A stretch of 64,000 nucleotides of DNA, taken from the NCBI GenBank assembly GCA_046051225.1, contig JBJOOR010000004.1, positions 1 to 64,000 on the forward strand, given 5' to 3'. Below, one piece after another: positions 45,048 through 54,031 of the stretch. This DNA comes from CAIODY01 sp046051225 (GTDB lineage Bacteria > Bacteroidota > Bacteroidia > Chitinophagales > CAIODY01). Under the pieces are notes generated by a model. It ran no database searches and was not told the origin of the DNA. It worked only from the letters and a program-made list of their open reading frames with translations. Position 1 is the stretch's first letter. Each line of letters begins with the position of its first letter. A program made the translations under genes and the position numbers.

Positions 45048-46991
45048 ATGATTAAGGAATTAGGACCTGACCAACAACAGCCATATAAAGATTTATTGAT
45101 TTCACATTATGCCCAATCGAGCCCAAAAATTATTGGTGCTGTTGAAAATAAGGCTGGTGTGCCTACGTTTGCCGTGGCATTACGTGATGGTCAATTTATT
45201 ACCATTGCCGAAATTACCAAGCCCACAATACCTGTAACTGTAGATAGATTTGCTGAAGAGTGGATTCAAGAAAAAATAAATAATTCGTTGGGCGAAGCGG
45301 TAAAAACTGTTTTGAAAAAACGTGGTAAAGTAAATTACCAAGCTTTTGAAATGGATAACCGTGATGATAATAACAAAAGTATTCGTCGTATTCGTCCGTT
45401 CGGAACGCTTGAGTTTACAGCTATTTTACCTCATACTCAATTTAATTTCGAATACTATCGTGATGAAGTAAATCAATTAGTTGATATTACGCCAACTATA
45501 AAAACTGATTTCAAAAAATACATTCAAAAAATTCAGGCTATACAAAATTCACTAAAAGAAACTTTAGTTGAACCTGATAAAAAACGTGAATTATTTGAAA
45601 AATTACAACAATGTTATGCCAACATTGAAAAGCAAAGTGCTGGCGAAAAAGAAGCATTTGAAAAAAACTGTGCTACTAATTTTGAGGAATTAAAAGCAAA
45701 AGCGGCAAGCATTGCTGCATCCATAAAAGATGCTACACAATTTAAAGAAATAAGAGAAGCCTTGGGGCAATTGCAAACTGCTTTACGTGATAAAGAATTG
45801 AAACGTGAACAACGTAATGAAATATACGAACAAGTGCATGCTTGCTATGCTGAATTGGATAAGAAAAAAGGCGAAGAGCAAGAAGAATATGAAAAAACTA
45901 CAGCTGCAAATTTTGAATTAATTAGTAAAAAAGTATTAGCCGAAAAAGATAGCATACAAATCACTAATGATGTACAAGCAAGCCGTGAAGCCTTAAAAAA
46001 ATTGCAAAGCGAAAGTTGGGAATTAAGAATTAAACGAGAACATCGTCAATTATTTCATGATGCATTTAATGAATTATTTGATTTGCTGAATCAACGATAT
46101 GATGAATTAAAATTTCAATATGAAAATGAAAGCAATGCCAATAAAGATGAACTAGCATTGAAAGTAGAAGAGGTTGAAAAATTTGTAGCTTCATCAACCG
46201 ATTTAAAGGCTACTAAAGAGCAATTAAAAGCCATGCAAAAGCAATTGCAGGATATGCGCCTTACGCCTAACCATAGACAAGAATTATGGAATTTAATTGA
46301 TAAAGCTTTTAAAGAAGTTAATAAAAAAATAGATGAATCTTTTGGCGAAGAAAAACGAGCAGCCGAAGAAAACTATGCAAAATTAAAACCTGAATTAGAA
46401 GCTACAATAGCCGAGGTTAAAAAAACAGAAATGTTTAAAGAAGCTCGTGAAAAAATGAAAAATGCAGTAGATAAAGTAAAAGATAAAAACCTGAAACTAT
46501 TGCCCCGTCAGCGCCAAGAGCTTTGGAAAATGATGGAAGATGCTTATAATGAATTAAATGAAAGAGCCGATAAATATTTTGCAAGCAGAAAAATAGAACG
46601 TGAGCAAAAAGATAAAGATTGGGCTTTTAGACAAGATGACCGCTTGTTTAAAATGGAAAAATTAGTAAAACATTTGCAACAAGAAAACTTGGATGATAAA
46701 GGCTATATATCTAAAATGCAAGATTGGTTGGGCACTGTACGTGATAATGCAGCTACTAAAGAATTTCGTCAAACTATTTTAGATAAAATAAAAGTGGCTG
46801 AAGATAAAATGACCGAACGCAATACCAGATTGGCTGATATTAAAAATGATATGAAAGATGTTCGTCAAAAATTAAGAGAATTTGATGAACGCAAAAAACA
46901 AGATGCCGAAGCTGCTAAAAAAGCAAAAGAAGAAAAGCATGCCGAAGAAATAAAAATTGTTGCCCCACAAACTCCCACTGAATCTAATTAA
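45048..46991 (+). CDS. Coiled-coil protein with 77-residue repeats, DUF349-like
   Basis: The 647-residue cytoplasmic protein has an N-terminal domain of about 155 residues. Four consecutive helical repeats of exactly 77 residues follow, with a fifth, diverged copy shifted by two residues. Each repeat opens with a variant of LQxxLRDKELKREQRNEIYE, has an aromatic-rich middle (CYAELDKK, AFKEVNKK) and ends in a basic helix (REALKK, KEQLKA, REKMKN). The layout recalls DUF349 repeats, which are similar in length and have a comparable xLWxxF pattern. The C terminus is a long charged coil. The function is unknown; an RNA- or scaffold-binding role would be speculation. It has its own promoter and terminator. 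Confidence 0.8.
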   Translation: MIKELGPDQQQPYKDLLISHYAQSSPKIIGAVENKAGVPTFAVALRDGQFITIAEITKPTIPVTVDRFAEEWIQEKINNSLGEAVKTVLKKRGKVNYQAFEMDNRDDNNKSIRRIRPFGTLEFTAILPHTQFNFEYYRDEVNQLVDITPTIKTDFKKYIQKIQAIQNSLKETLVEPDKKRELFEKLQQCYANIEKQSAGEKEAFEKNCATNFEELKAKAASIAASIKDATQFKEIREALGQLQTALRDKELKREQRNEIYEQVHACYAELDKKKGEEQEEYEKTTAANFELISKKVLAEKDSIQITNDVQASREALKKLQSESWELRIKREHRQLFHDAFNELFDLLNQRYDELKFQYENESNANKDELALKVEEVEKFVASSTDLKATKEQLKAMQKQLQDMRLTPNHRQELWNLIDKAFKEVNKKIDESFGEEKRAAEENYAKLKPELEATIAEVKKTEMFKEAREKMKNAVDKVKDKNLKLLPRQRQELWKMMEDAYNELNERADKYFASRKIEREQKDKDWAFRQDDRLFKMEKLVKHLQQENLDDKGYISKMQDWLGTVRDNAATKEFRQTILDKIKVAEDKMTERNTRLADIKNDMKDVRQKLREFDERKKQDAEAAKKAKEEKHAEEIKIVAPQTPTESN

Positions 46992-47012
46992 TATAATTTT
47001 TATACAGCCATT

Positions 47013-47045
47013 AAAAAAGCCGAATCAAATTGATTCGGCTTTTTT
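47013..47045. terminator. Bidirectional terminator
   Basis: The palindrome AAAAAAGCCGAATCAA / TTGATTCGGCTTTTTT sits between the convergent genes ending at 46991 and 47109. Confidence 0.9.
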
Positions 47046-47108
47046 GTTTGTGCAATATTTTAAAGTACCTAGTTAAATAATTGTAATTCGGAATTTAATG
47101 AACAAGAA

Positions 47109-48119
47109 TTATTTCAAATCTAATAAAATATATACGGGCAAATGGTCGCTATAACCACCAAAATATCGTGTGCCAGCATAGGTGCGTAAAGGTGCGCCAA
47201 AATATAAACCTGGTGTTTGTTCTAATAAAAAATCTGATTTAAAAATATGGGCATTGCCTTTCGAAAATGTGGCTTTAGTTTTTTTACCATCCACACAATT
47301 TTTGCTTACAAAAAATTGATCGAACATACTCCATTCGCCTTTGTAATAATGCGTTCCTAATTTTTCGGTTTTAAAACTTTTAAATACATTTTCCATAGGC
47401 ATGATGGATGATGACTCCATAGTTTGCAAACTTTTATTTTCGGGTTCGTCATTAAAATCGCCCATGGCAATTAAAATTGGATTGATAGATTTATTAGCTG
47501 CAAAAGTTGAATCTAAAATATGTCGTTCGGTATGTGCTACATAAATTCTTTTTTGGTCGCTTTCATCAGTACCACCACGGCGGCTAGGAAAATGATTGAC
47601 GGCAATAAATGCTTGTTGACCATTTAAAAACTCAACATTTACAATTAAAATATCACGGGTTTTTAAAGTAGAATCGAATGGAAAACGAAGGCGATAACTT
47701 TTGCTGCCTAATAATTTTATAGCTTCTTTTTTGTATAAAAATGCTACATCAATTCCACGTTCGTCAGCCGAATTATAATGTACAATTTCGTAATTAGATT
47801 TTGCCAATGATGATTCCTGAATCAATTGCTCTAACACATATTTATTTTCAATTTCACATAATCCCATCATATCTGCACCATCATTATTAATGCTGCTTAT
47901 CACTTGTGCAATGTGTTGTTTTTTGGTATTAAATCTTCCAATTGTCCAATGCGATTTTGCATCGGGCAAAAACTCTTCATCTTTTACATTGGGGTCGTTA
48001 ATGGTATCAAAAAAATTTTCGCAATTATAAAATGCAATGCTAATTTGTTTTTTGTTTTGTGCTTTAATATTTACTACTGAAGCCAATACAAGAAAGATTG
48101 CCAAACAAAATTTATTCAT
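47109..48119 (-). CDS. Secreted endonuclease/exonuclease/phosphatase family protein
   Basis: A signal peptide (ending VNIKAQ) is followed by an EEP-fold domain. The metal- and phosphate-binding motifs are visible: FYNCENFFD at the N terminus, GLCEIENKYVL with the catalytic Glu, AVNHFPSRRGG, the IAMGDFNDEPEN loop and the closing YSDHLPVYI with the catalytic Asp-His pair. It could hydrolyse nucleic acids or phosphate esters outside the cytoplasm. The 336-residue length is normal for this Bacteroidota subgroup. The substrate is not predictable from sequence. Confidence 0.9.
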   Translation of the reverse strand: MNKFCLAIFLVLASVVNIKAQNKKQISIAFYNCENFFDTINDPNVKDEEFLPDAKSHWTIGRFNTKKQHIAQVISSINNDGADMMGLCEIENKYVLEQLIQESSLAKSNYEIVHYNSADERGIDVAFLYKKEAIKLLGSKSYRLRFPFDSTLKTRDILIVNVEFLNGQQAFIAVNHFPSRRGGTDESDQKRIYVAHTERHILDSTFAANKSINPILIAMGDFNDEPENKSLQTMESSSIMPMENVFKSFKTEKLGTHYYKGEWSMFDQFFVSKNCVDGKKTKATFSKGNAHIFKSDFLLEQTPGLYFGAPLRTYAGTRYFGGYSDHLPVYILLDLK

Positions 48120-48234
48120 GATTTGATTTTTATTTAATGCTTCAAAGATGCTGATAATTAGAAAATGAAAGTATTTATTTAATGTTAATTTGAAATTATT
48201 TATTGGCTTACCATATTTTTTTTACTTTTAAATA

Positions 48235-48663
48235 ATGAATACGAACCATCAATTTAATATTAAACTTTCACTTCGGTTAGATTGGAGCGAAATGGATTTG
48301 TTTGGGCATATTAATAATGTGATGTATTTTAAATACATACAAGCTTCACGAGTAAATTATTGGGAAACGATGGGTATTGCAAAAGATTTTAGCACCACCA
48401 AAATAGGTCCTATATTGGCTTCTACGAAATGCAATTTTTTAAAACCATTGCATTACCCAGAAAATATAATTATTCAAGCCCGAATGGAATTTATAAAAAA
48501 TACCAGCTTTGGTATTGAACATCAAATATTAAACAAACAGGGCGAAATAGCTGCCATTGCTAACGATGTGATAGTGATGTATGATTTTAATAAAAATGAA
48601 AAAGTTATTTTCTCTAATTCATTAAAAAAATTTGTTGAGGAAATAGAAGGTAGAAAATTTTAA
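48235..48663 (+). CDS. Acyl-CoA thioesterase, 4-hydroxybenzoyl-CoA/YbgC type
   Basis: The 142-residue hotdog-fold protein contains DWSEMDLFGHINNVMYFKYI, where the Asp of this helix start is the catalytic residue in YbgC-like thioesterases. It also has typical SRVNYWETMGI and NIIIQARMEFIKNTSFGIEH strands. It should hydrolyse short or medium acyl-CoA thioesters in the cytoplasm. The ATG follows an AT-rich leader. It stands alone between divergent and convergent neighbours. Confidence 0.9.
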   Translation: MNTNHQFNIKLSLRLDWSEMDLFGHINNVMYFKYIQASRVNYWETMGIAKDFSTTKIGPILASTKCNFLKPLHYPENIIIQARMEFIKNTSFGIEHQILNKQGEIAAIANDVIVMYDFNKNEKVIFSNSLKKFVEEIEGRKF

Positions 48664-48673
48664 AAACAAATAA

Positions 48674-49380
48674 TTATTTATGCACTTCAATTTTTGATTT
48701 TAGTGATTTATTTGGGTACGAAAGATGAACCACATACGTGCCTATTGCAAATTTTGAAATATTAATTTGTTTATTGTTAGAACTTATTTTTTCACCAGTT
48801 TAATAAAGCTTATTATGACTTGTAATAAATCGTTCAATACTATATCATGGAAATGGATTTTTTATTGAATCAATTAATAAAACATGATTTGGTTTAATGA
48901 CGTCTAACTCGTAAATATTTGTTGGAGCATTTATATAAACACCATTCTGAAAATACTTAAAACCCAAACTAAACACTAATTTATTATTGAAAATTGTTGT
49001 GTAAGTAGGTATGCCTTGAGCATTATTGAATCTATCTTTTCATTTTTATCAATAGTTATAAAACAAGGTTTTTTATTTTGAAAATTACTGAAATATAATT
49101 TATCCTCGAATACCTGAAAGTAAATCAAATCAAAATTATTCATCACGAGATTATCATAAACAATTTTTGTAGTTGATGAATCTCCTTCGGTAACCATGAT
49201 GCACTGCTTCAAATTAGTACCAGTACGGAAATACATTTTGCCATTAAACTCAACAGACTCAAATGGAATTTGTGAATAAGGAAAACGCTTTACACAATGA
49301 ATTGGAAATTCCTCTGCTTTCAATAAATTTATTGAAATAAAAACCAGAATGGTTGCAACTACATTAAAATTACATTTCAA
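48674..49380 (-). pseudogene. Decayed secreted T9SS-type protein gene
   Basis: The gene begins with a signal peptide at 49380 (MKCNFNVVATILVFISINLL). It reads through 134 codons with strands such as VEFNGKMYFRTGTNL and FEDKLYFSNF, typical of repeat-rich Bacteroidota surface proteins. A frameshift near 49005-49030 moves the frame. Continuing, the sequence encodes AQGIPTYTTIFNNKLVFSLG, then meets an in-frame TGA (48845-48847) and a TAA (48800-48802). It still ends in a recognisable T9SS-like tail (ISKFAIGTYVVHLSYP ... KIEVHK, stop at 48674). Three independent lesions make real decay more likely than sequence error. This explains the otherwise empty DNA at 48664-48975. Confidence 0.82.
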
Positions 49381-49408
49381 AAATAAGAAATAGTTGTCAA
49401 AAAAAAAA

Positions 49409-52237
49409 TTACTTCATCTGCCCTAATATTTGGCTGGCTGGCTGATACCATTGTTGGTTAAGTTGCACAGCAGTATTCATGTAATTGCCTGCATTATTTT
49501 TATTGCCTACCATTGCATAAGCATAGCCCAAATAAAAATAATAGGCATCGGATGCTGGATATTTTTTAATAGCATTTTGAAAATAATTAATCGCCCCATT
49601 CACATCTCGTTTTTGCAAATAGCAATTAAACAATGTTTGAATGGCTTGACTATTTTCGGCATATACTTCCAATGTTTTTTGAGCATACACAATAGCACTA
49701 TCCAATTTATTTTGTTTCATTAATGTATCGGCTAATGCATTGTATTTTTTTTCTAATTTCTGATTACGTTTTACAATGCACATCAACGGCACACCATCTA
49801 ATTCGATAGTATGAATAGTGCCAGCTGGTGGAAAATAACCTGGTGTTTGTAATAATTCTTTTTCTAAAAAACGGCTATAAAAAATACCGTAATCCCAATC
49901 ACTCATGTTGCCACGATTTTTGAAATTAGCATAGCCTACATACATGGTAGGATGCGGAAATGAAATGCCATAATTAGGTTGTGTTCCATTCTTTAAATCA
50001 TAATGTACAGGTTGATAATTATTACAAAATTCCATACGGTAATAACTAATAGGGTCAACGCAATTGGTACGAATGGAGAATGAATCTTTTCTATCTTTTA
50101 AGTTCTCATTTTCAACCAACCAATCAAATGCAGCTTTGCTTCCATTCATGTAATAATCAGTTTCAAAATTGCCATAAGCATTTTTTATTCCGCCATAATA
50201 TTCGTTGAAATACAAATACATATTGGTATGATTTTGTGCTACAAATTTTAAAGGTAAAAACAATAAAAAAGCTACCAAAGCTGCTGCTGCAATGCTTAAT
50301 CCTTTTTTGAAAAACGAAATTAAATAAGCCCAAAACAAAGCCGATAGCACAACCAATGTGGGATAAATAAAAAGAAAATGTCGCCATCCATCATACAATG
50401 CCGATTCTTTTTTTACTGCATAAGCCCAAGGAAAAATAGAGATAAATGCAATCATTAAAACAAAATAAAGATTGTATTTTTTCTTAGTAAAAATAGCGAT
50501 TGAGAAAAACCCAACTATGCCTATTAGAAATATTAAAGGCGCTGTAATGCTTATCCACTTTGGAATGTAATACCAAGGCACTTCGTTGTTCATTATTTTA
50601 TCGCCATCAAACAACATAGAAATGGGTGTAAAAAAATGACTCATTACTGATAATGTTGCTAATGGATTTGCAATGGGGCTATTGTGTCCAAATGGCCAAC
50701 AAACCAAGCCTAATGCATAGCCAACAATTGAAATTAATAGTAAGCGAATAATTAATTTTTGTGTGATAAATTGACGCAATTCTTTTTTCAACAATAAAAA
50801 TCCCATCACAAACATCCACATATACACTATCAATAATAAACCGCCAATACGAACGCCTAATGCGCCACCAATGCCCAATGCAAGCAATATAGTAGTTTTG
50901 GTATGTGGCTTTGGCAATTGCTTTATAAATTTAATTAATTGCAAAACAGCAAATACCGAAAACGATGCAAATGGAATATCTTTAGGGTTATTAAAACAAT
51001 GCCCTACATAACTTGGCGATAAAGCCAAGATTAATAACGCCAATAAAGCTGCTAACCAACCACCAATTTCGCCAGCTAATAAACCTGTTGAAATAATGCC
51101 AAACACACCTACAATGGCAATGCAAAAATGTTGCATTTCGTAATCGCCCCACCAACCTAATTTATGATTGCAGATAGAAACCCACAAATCCATCAAGCCG
51201 CCATAGTAATGGATTCCGCTTTCTTCAAATTTTTTCGAACCTTCAACTCGTTGCCAATTTAAAATAGAATTATCGCCATGAAAAAAATAATTATAAATGG
51301 CATTTCCGTAATCATGATGCCAATGTTCATCGCCAGTAACTCCAAAATCGAAACTTAATTTAGGCAATACTATTACCAATATCATACACAAACAAAAAAA
51401 TGCAAGTCGATAATATTTACCTAAATCAGTTGCTGTTTTTTCATCATGTTTTTTAAATGGAGAAACAAAAATTTCGCCTACCATAATGCTAAATGAAATG
51501 CGCAAAATTTGAATAAACATTTTTATAGAATCTGTAAAAACATTTACATGGCTATCATCCGCATTTTTCCATTCCAATGGCATTTCGTTAATCGCAATTC
51601 CTTTTAAATGTGCTTTATACAAAACCTCTACATCATGCGCCCATCCATTAGTTGAAAGTTTTTTAAAAATAGATTTTGCAATTGATGCAGGATACAATTT
51701 AAAACCACATTGTGTATCGCCCAAATTTAATGGTGTAAATAATTTGATAAAAAAATTAAAAATAGCGCCCGATGTTCTTCTTAATTTTAAGGCTTCAATT
51801 TTCGATTTTTTATCGGTACGATTGCCAATAAAAATTTCATTTTTTTTGAATAAATTTTTATCCAATTTTTGCCATTCTAACAATTCAGTTGGCATAGCAC
51901 TCATATCAGCATCTAAGGTTAAAATATAATCGCCTTGGGCTGCTTCAACTCCATTTTTTAAAGCGCCACCTTTGCCAGTATTGCTTTGCGAAATAATTTG
52001 AATTTTGCTTTTCAGTTTAGAAAAATCATGTAACCTCACCCCCTGCCCCTCTCCAACAGAGAGGGGAGAAAGTGCTTCATTAATTTTATCAATTGTATTA
52101 TCGTTGCTGCCATCATTTACAATGATAACTTCATACGATTGATTCCATTTTGTATCAAAATCTAATAAACCATTCATCAACAAATCAATTCGTTTCGATT
52201 CGTTGTAACATGGTATAATTAAAGAAATAGTTGGCAT
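49409..52237 (-). CDS. GT2 glycosyltransferase fused to a GT-C-like membrane domain and TPR tail
   Basis: The 942-residue chain joins three parts. Residues 1-260 are a GT2 enzyme of the dolichol-phosphate-glucose synthase type (ISLIIPCYNES, LTLDADMSAMP, then LNLGDTQCGFKLY). The middle, about 300-700, has around ten membrane helices of the GT39/PMT kind, with an acidic pair near its start (GVTGDEHWHHDYG). The last 110 residues hold two or three TPR repeats. The fusion could make a lipid-linked sugar and then transfer it. The start at ATG 52237 (MPTISLIIPCYN) is set by the domain. An extra stretch containing SPLSVGEGQGVRL, encoded by a palindromic repeat, interrupts the GT2 domain near residue 70. 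Confidence 0.88.
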   Translation of the reverse strand: MPTISLIIPCYNESKRIDLLMNGLLDFDTKWNQSYEVIIVNDGSNDNTIDKINEALSPLSVGEGQGVRLHDFSKLKSKIQIISQSNTGKGGALKNGVEAAQGDYILTLDADMSAMPTELLEWQKLDKNLFKKNEIFIGNRTDKKSKIEALKLRRTSGAIFNFFIKLFTPLNLGDTQCGFKLYPASIAKSIFKKLSTNGWAHDVEVLYKAHLKGIAINEMPLEWKNADDSHVNVFTDSIKMFIQILRISFSIMVGEIFVSPFKKHDEKTATDLGKYYRLAFFCLCMILVIVLPKLSFDFGVTGDEHWHHDYGNAIYNYFFHGDNSILNWQRVEGSKKFEESGIHYYGGLMDLWVSICNHKLGWWGDYEMQHFCIAIVGVFGIISTGLLAGEIGGWLAALLALLILALSPSYVGHCFNNPKDIPFASFSVFAVLQLIKFIKQLPKPHTKTTILLALGIGGALGVRIGGLLLIVYMWMFVMGFLLLKKELRQFITQKLIIRLLLISIVGYALGLVCWPFGHNSPIANPLATLSVMSHFFTPISMLFDGDKIMNNEVPWYYIPKWISITAPLIFLIGIVGFFSIAIFTKKKYNLYFVLMIAFISIFPWAYAVKKESALYDGWRHFLFIYPTLVVLSALFWAYLISFFKKGLSIAAAALVAFLLFLPLKFVAQNHTNMYLYFNEYYGGIKNAYGNFETDYYMNGSKAAFDWLVENENLKDRKDSFSIRTNCVDPISYYRMEFCNNYQPVHYDLKNGTQPNYGISFPHPTMYVGYANFKNRGNMSDWDYGIFYSRFLEKELLQTPGYFPPAGTIHTIELDGVPLMCIVKRNQKLEKKYNALADTLMKQNKLDSAIVYAQKTLEVYAENSQAIQTLFNCYLQKRDVNGAINYFQNAIKKYPASDAYYFYLGYAYAMVGNKNNAGNYMNTAVQLNQQWYQPASQILGQMK
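52034..52067. repeat. Palindromic element inserted in the GT2 coding sequence
   Basis: CCCCTCTC (52046-52053) pairs perfectly with GAGAGGGG (52059-52066) around a 5-base loop. The flanking CTCACCCCC shows homology to the element at 41967-42008. On the minus strand it encodes SPLSVGEGQGV within the GT2 domain without breaking the frame. Confidence 0.82.
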
Positions 52238-52296
52238 TTGTTGTTTGATTTTGAAAATGTTTTTTTGATTTATAAATTCTATAAAACTAGGTTTTA

Positions 52297-52989
52297 CTAC
52301 ACCTTTCCAATATAAACCCAATCGCCCCAAATATTGGTGCATTCATAATTTTTCATTCTAATTTCATCTTGCAAATATTCTTTTATAGGATAAAAATTAA
52401 TATGCATATCCATGGTATAATAATAATATTTTTGGCATGGAGTTACTATCATTACTTGTTTTCGGGCTACACGTTTTAATTCGTCAATAGCTGGTTTCGG
52501 ATTTTTTAAATGCTCAATGGTATGATGACAAGTAACAATATCAAACGATTTATCGGCAAATGGCAAACGCTCAATATTTCCTTTTACATAGCTGCCTTTG
52601 TTCAGTTTCACTTCATCGTACATATCGCATCCTGTAACATCTAAATTTGTTTTTTCTGATACCACATTCAGCCAATGACCTCTGCCACAACCCACATCTA
52701 ATAATGTTTTTGCATCAGTTGAAATATTTTTAATCATAAAATCAATGGATGGTTGATTCATATCTGTTGGTCTGTCGGTAGCCATACAATCTAATTCACG
52801 ATATGCTTGCGAATATTCTTCGTCAGTCATATTATACACAAGGCTTTTAAAATCCATATAAAATTTTACTTTTTTGCCTTTATACCAAATATAAAAAAAC
52901 GGATACATAAACCATCGGCTATCACGGATAAGTGGCGGAATGCATTCATCCAATATAAATCGGATGGTGTTAGTTAAACTTCTATTCAT
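52297..52989 (-). CDS. SAM-dependent methyltransferase
   Basis: The class I methyltransferase fold is shown by motif I LLDVGCGRGHWLNV near residue 90, the acidic residue of motif II in VTGCDMYD, FADKSFDIVTCHHTIEHLKN and the late strand VMIVTPC. About 75 residues precede the fold, including an aromatic basic segment (WFMYPFFYIWYKGKKVKFYM). The gene lies 59 bases upstream of the glycosyltransferase fusion on the same strand, so it may modify a glycan or lipid in that pathway. The substrate is unknown. Confidence 0.85.
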   Translation of the reverse strand: MNRSLTNTIRFILDECIPPLIRDSRWFMYPFFYIWYKGKKVKFYMDFKSLVYNMTDEEYSQAYRELDCMATDRPTDMNQPSIDFMIKNISTDAKTLLDVGCGRGHWLNVVSEKTNLDVTGCDMYDEVKLNKGSYVKGNIERLPFADKSFDIVTCHHTIEHLKNPKPAIDELKRVARKQVMIVTPCQKYYYYTMDMHINFYPIKEYLQDEIRMKNYECTNIWGDWVYIGKV

Positions 52990-53117
52990 TAATTATTATT
53001 TTAAAAAAGTTTTCAAATATAAGCGCTTAAAATTAAATGTGGTGCAGTTCAACATTTATATGCAATAAGATGTTGATGTATTTAGTTGGATTGTTCAAAA
53101 TTTTAAATCTCATTTGT

Positions 53118-53125
53118 TACTTTTG
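53118..53125 (+). promoter_or_regulatory. -7 box of etfBA
   Basis: TACTTTTG matches TAnnTTTG exactly, 58 bases before the etfB start. A TTG at 53091-53093 is 24 bases upstream, slightly beyond the usual spacing. Confidence 0.45.
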
Positions 53126-53183
53126 CAGAAATTTTGAAATCAATTTTCAATTTTATTTACCATAAAAAATATTAATTTTTAGA

Positions 53184-53924
53184 ATGAAGATTTTAGTTTG
53201 CATCAGCAAAGCACCCGACACTACTACAAAAATTAGCTTTACCAATAACAATACAGAGTTTGTTGGCGATAAAGTTACATGGATAATTAACCCGTATGAT
53301 GAATGGTATGCATTAGTTCGTGCATTAGAATTAAAAGAAACATTAGGCGGCAGTGTTACTGTAATAAACGTGGGTTTGGTAGATAATGAAGCTATATTAC
53401 GTAAAGCTTTTGCCATTGGCGCTGATGATGGTGTTAGAATAGATGCCAACCCAACCGATGCTTATTTTGTAGCCAATCAAATTGCTGAATATGCAAAAGA
53501 CAAAGGCTTCGATTTAATTTTAACAGGCAAAGAAACCATTGATTATAATGGTTCACAAATAGGCGGAATGATTGCCGCAATTAATGATTTAAACTATGTT
53601 TCGTTGGCTACAAAATTAGATTTGGCTGGTACCGAAGCTACTATTGAATGCGAAATGGAAGGCGGAAGCGAAATTGTAACTTTACAATTACCTGCTGTTA
53701 TTTCTTGTCAGAAAGGAATGGCTGAAGCAAGAATTCCGAACATGAAAGGCATTATGGCTGCTCGTACAAAACCTTTGCAAGTTATTGTGGCTGCGGCTTC
53801 TGAATCATTAACTGAAATTGTGAAATACGAATTACCTGCTGAAAAAACAGGTTGTAAAATGATTTCGCCAGATAATGTAGATGAATTGGTAAGATTATTA
53901 CACGAAGAAGCCAAAGTTATTTAA
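53184..53924 (+). CDS. etfB: Electron transfer flavoprotein beta subunit
   Basis: EtfB pairs with EtfA to carry electrons from acyl-CoA dehydrogenases to the quinone pool. The protein is 246 residues. It starts MKILVCISKAPDTTTKISF and has NPYDEWYALVRALELKE, the AMP-binding segment GKETIDYNGSQIGG and LPAVISCQKGMAEARIPN, all characteristic of the family. It lies 107 bases before etfA on the same strand. Confidence 0.96.
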   Translation: MKILVCISKAPDTTTKISFTNNNTEFVGDKVTWIINPYDEWYALVRALELKETLGGSVTVINVGLVDNEAILRKAFAIGADDGVRIDANPTDAYFVANQIAEYAKDKGFDLILTGKETIDYNGSQIGGMIAAINDLNYVSLATKLDLAGTEATIECEMEGGSEIVTLQLPAVISCQKGMAEARIPNMKGIMAARTKPLQVIVAAASESLTEIVKYELPAEKTGCKMISPDNVDELVRLLHEEAKVI

Positions 53925-54031
53925 TATGGAATCATTGAATATTTTATCATTGTAATATCAGAATATTCAATCTTCAATTATCTAAAAAAGTAGTTCAAAT
54001 TTTCAATAAAAAATAAATCAATTTTCAATAA

